Source: Streptomyces sp. NBC_01549
GTDB lineage: Bacteria; Actinomycetota; Actinomycetes; Streptomycetales; Streptomycetaceae
Assembly (NCBI RefSeq): GCF_026339955.1
Contig: NZ_JAPEPW010000001.1
Location: forward strand, 992,001-1,056,000
Length of the DNA stretch: 64,000 nucleotides
Direction of reading: 5' to 3'
Below are positions 62,500-64,000 of the stretch, piece by piece. The notes under the pieces were generated by a model. The model was given only the letters and a program-made list of their open reading frames with translations. It was not told the origin of the DNA and ran no database searches. Positions within the stretch are counted from its first letter, which is position 1, and every line of letters starts with the position of its first letter. A program made the position numbers and the translations under genes.

Positions 62500-63114
62500 A
62501 TGGGCATCTTCGGCCGCAAATCCACCGACACCCCCGCCGCCGCGACGACGGACGCCACCGCTGTGAGCCCCGAGCTCGCGGCGCTCACCGGCGAGTACAC
62601 GATCGACCCGTCCCACTCGGAGATCGGCTTCGTCGCCCGTCACGCCATGGTGACGAACGTCAAGGGCTACTTCAAGGACTTCGAGGGCGCCCTGCACCTG
62701 GACGGCACGGACCCGTCCAAGTCCACCGCCACGATCGACGTCACGATGGACAGCATCGAGACGGGTTCCGCGGACCGCGACGGCCACCTGAAGAGCTCCG
62801 ACTTCTTCAAGACCGACGAGTTCCCGACGATGACCTTCCGCTCCACCAAGGCGGAGGCCCTGGGCGGCGACGACTACCGGATCACCGGCGACCTGTCGAT
62901 CCTCGGCGTCACCAAGCCGCTCTCCATCGACCTGGAGTTCAACGGCTCCGCGAAGGACCCCTTCGGCAACGAGCGCGTCGGCTTCGAGGGCAAGGCGGAG
63001 ATCCTGCGCTCCGAGTGGGGCCTCACCTGGAACGCGGCCCTGGAGACCGGTGGCGTCCTCGTCTCCGACAAGATCAAGCTGACCTTCGACATCTCGGCGA
63101 TCAAGAACGCCTGA
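62500..63114 (+). CDS. YceI-family (polyisoprenoid-binding-like) protein
   Basis: This 204-residue lipocalin-like beta-barrel protein has a 30-residue Ala/Thr-rich N-terminus without a signal peptide, then the YceI domain: GEYTIDPSHSEIGFVARHAMVTNVKGYFKDFEGAL, ATIDVTMDSIETGSADRDGHLKSSDFFKTDEFPTMTF, YRITGDLSILGVTKPLSIDLEF, RSEWGLTWNAALETGGVLVSDKIKL. YceI proteins bind polyisoprenoid quinones or lipids. AGGAG precedes the ATG. A MarR-type palindrome upstream suggests stress- or ligand-dependent expression. It appears to be cytoplasmic. Confidence 0.95.
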   Translation: MGIFGRKSTDTPAAATTDATAVSPELAALTGEYTIDPSHSEIGFVARHAMVTNVKGYFKDFEGALHLDGTDPSKSTATIDVTMDSIETGSADRDGHLKSSDFFKTDEFPTMTFRSTKAEALGGDDYRITGDLSILGVTKPLSIDLEFNGSAKDPFGNERVGFEGKAEILRSEWGLTWNAALETGGVLVSDKIKLTFDISAIKNA

Positions 63115-63232
63115 GCCGTCGACTGACGCCAGTGTGCCCTGAGCGCGCCCGTCCTCTGACTCCCCCGTAGCGGGAGGGCGGGCGCTCGGGCATGCCCGCG
63201 TACGTCGCCCCTCGGCTCCGGCCGCACAGGTT

Positions 63233-63928
63233 CTAGTCGGGTGGGTTCGGATGGACGAGGCCGAGGTCGTAGGCGAGGATGACCGCCTGCACGCGGTCGC
63301 GGGCTCCCACCTTCGCCAGGACCCGGCCGACATGCGTCTTCACGGTGGATTCCGCGACGACCAGGCGCTCTGCGATCTCGCTGTTGCTCCAGCCCTGGCC
63401 TATGGCGACGAAGATCTCGTACTCCCGTTCGGTGAGGGCGCGCACCCGGGGGTCGTCCGCCGTCCTTTGCCCCGACCGCCCCGACTGACTCGACGAGTCC
63501 CTGGGCAGGTGTTTGGCGTAGGCGTCGAGGAGGCGGCGGGTCAGCGCGGGGGCGATCACCGCGTCGCCCGCCGCGACCGCGCGGATGCCGGCCAGCAGTT
63601 CCTCGGGGTGGGCGTCCTTGAGAAGGAAGCCGCTGGCTCCCGCGCGCAGCGCCGCGTGGGCGTATTCGTCCAGGTCGAACGTGGTCAGGATGAGGACGCG
63701 GGAGCGGTCACCGGAGGCGACCACGCGACGGGTGGCCTCGATGCCGTCCATGCCGGGCATCCGTACGTCCATGAGGATCACGTCCGGGCGCAGTTCGGCG
63801 GCCCTGCGCACGGCGTCCGCGCCATGAGCCGCCTCGCCGACGACTTCGGTGTCGGGCGTGCTCTCCAGGAGCATCCGGAAACCCAGACGTTGCAGTGGTT
63901 GGTCGTCCACGATGAGCACGGTGGTCAC
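63233..63928 (-). CDS. LuxR-type two-component response regulator
   Basis: This 231-residue NarL/FixJ-family regulator has a receiver domain with the acidic pair in LIVDDQPLQRLGFRML, phosphoacceptor Asp in ILMDVRMPGMDG (about 54), Thr in ILTTFDLDEY and Lys in GFLLKDAHPEEL. A Ser/Arg-rich linker leads to the LuxR helix-turn-helix (LTEREYEIFVAIGQGWSNSEIAERLVVAESTVKTHVGRVLAKVGARDRVQAVILAY). The GTG start overlaps the kinase stop by four bases. The target genes are not evident. Confidence 0.96.
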   Translation of the reverse strand: MTTVLIVDDQPLQRLGFRMLLESTPDTEVVGEAAHGADAVRRAAELRPDVILMDVRMPGMDGIEATRRVVASGDRSRVLILTTFDLDEYAHAALRAGASGFLLKDAHPEELLAGIRAVAAGDAVIAPALTRRLLDAYAKHLPRDSSSQSGRSGQRTADDPRVRALTEREYEIFVAIGQGWSNSEIAERLVVAESTVKTHVGRVLAKVGARDRVQAVILAYDLGLVHPNPPD

Positions 63929-64000
63929 ACCGCACCGCCCGTGGCGGCCGGTGGGATGACGTCGGTCTCGGCCAGGGGCGTGAGGTCGAGGGTGGCCCGC
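63925..64000 (-). CDS. Sensor histidine kinase, C-terminal end only
   Basis: Only the last 24 codons are visible (RATLDLTPLAETDVIPPAAT..., TGA). The four-base overlap with the LuxR-type response regulator, in the usual kinase-then-regulator order, identifies it as the partner kinase. No kinase motif is visible in the window. Confidence 0.65.
   Translation of the reverse strand, partial: RATLDLTPLAETDVIPPAATGGAV

Overview
The window is a high-GC chromosomal segment that reads as Streptomyces. Many genes start with GTG. The window carries hupS with its long lysine-rich tail, two tandem conservons (cvnABCD), rnc/absB, glcP, ndgR and the accE/accB pair. From memory, the gene order follows the S. 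coelicolor block that runs from ftsY down to accB. No plasmid, phage or CRISPR structure is visible. The accessory features sit as islands inside an otherwise conserved core.

Layout. 1-4.5 kb: the 5' end of ftsY, an NCS1 nucleobase permease, an LLM-type flavin oxidoreductase and the glucose permease glcP. 4.7-9.6 kb: smc, a small coiled-coil protein gene and acyP. 9.7-12 kb: a secreted CAP-domain protein and a divergent flavodoxin/HxlR pair. 12-20.5 kb: DNA repair and RNA/translation genes (mutM, rnc, rpmF, yceD-like, a DivIVA/F0-B-like coiled-coil gene, coaD, rsmD, recG). recG is interrupted by a 339-residue intein placed in the Walker A loop. 20.6-25.5 kb: a translationally coupled Hsp90-like/TPR gene pair. 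25.8-34.5 kb: a DAK2 (FakA-like) gene, rpmB, an AfsR-type regulator, an FAD monooxygenase, thiL, an Lrp-type effector-domain protein and a DUF3515 lipoprotein. 34.5-43.1 kb: ddlA, gpsA, plsC, cofC, hupS, leuD, leuC and the divergent regulator ndgR. 43.2-48.5 kb: a DUF4188 protein/MerR divergent pair, five tRNA genes (3 Glu, 2 Gln), a HAD hydrolase, gltX and a fumarylacetoacetate-hydrolase family gene. 48.7-60 kb: a small repeat-motif peptide and two complete conservons. 60-64 kb: accE, accB, a YceI protein and the start of a two-component system.

How the parts work together. The core genes serve chromosome segregation and protein targeting (smc, ftsY), repair (mutM, recG), RNA processing and ribosome function (rnc, rpmF, rpmB, rsmD, gltX and its tRNAs), envelope and lipid synthesis (ddlA, gpsA, plsC, accB/accE), leucine synthesis under NdgR, and development-linked signalling through the conservons. 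The observations most worth following are the RecG intein with every hallmark of the rare class 3 splicing mechanism, the Hsp90-TPR operon, a 12-bp palindromic tandem repeat that has entered two unrelated genes, a 362-bp perfectly identical tract between the two cvnD genes (recent gene conversion), and a small peptide with a duplicated ANPRRT motif.
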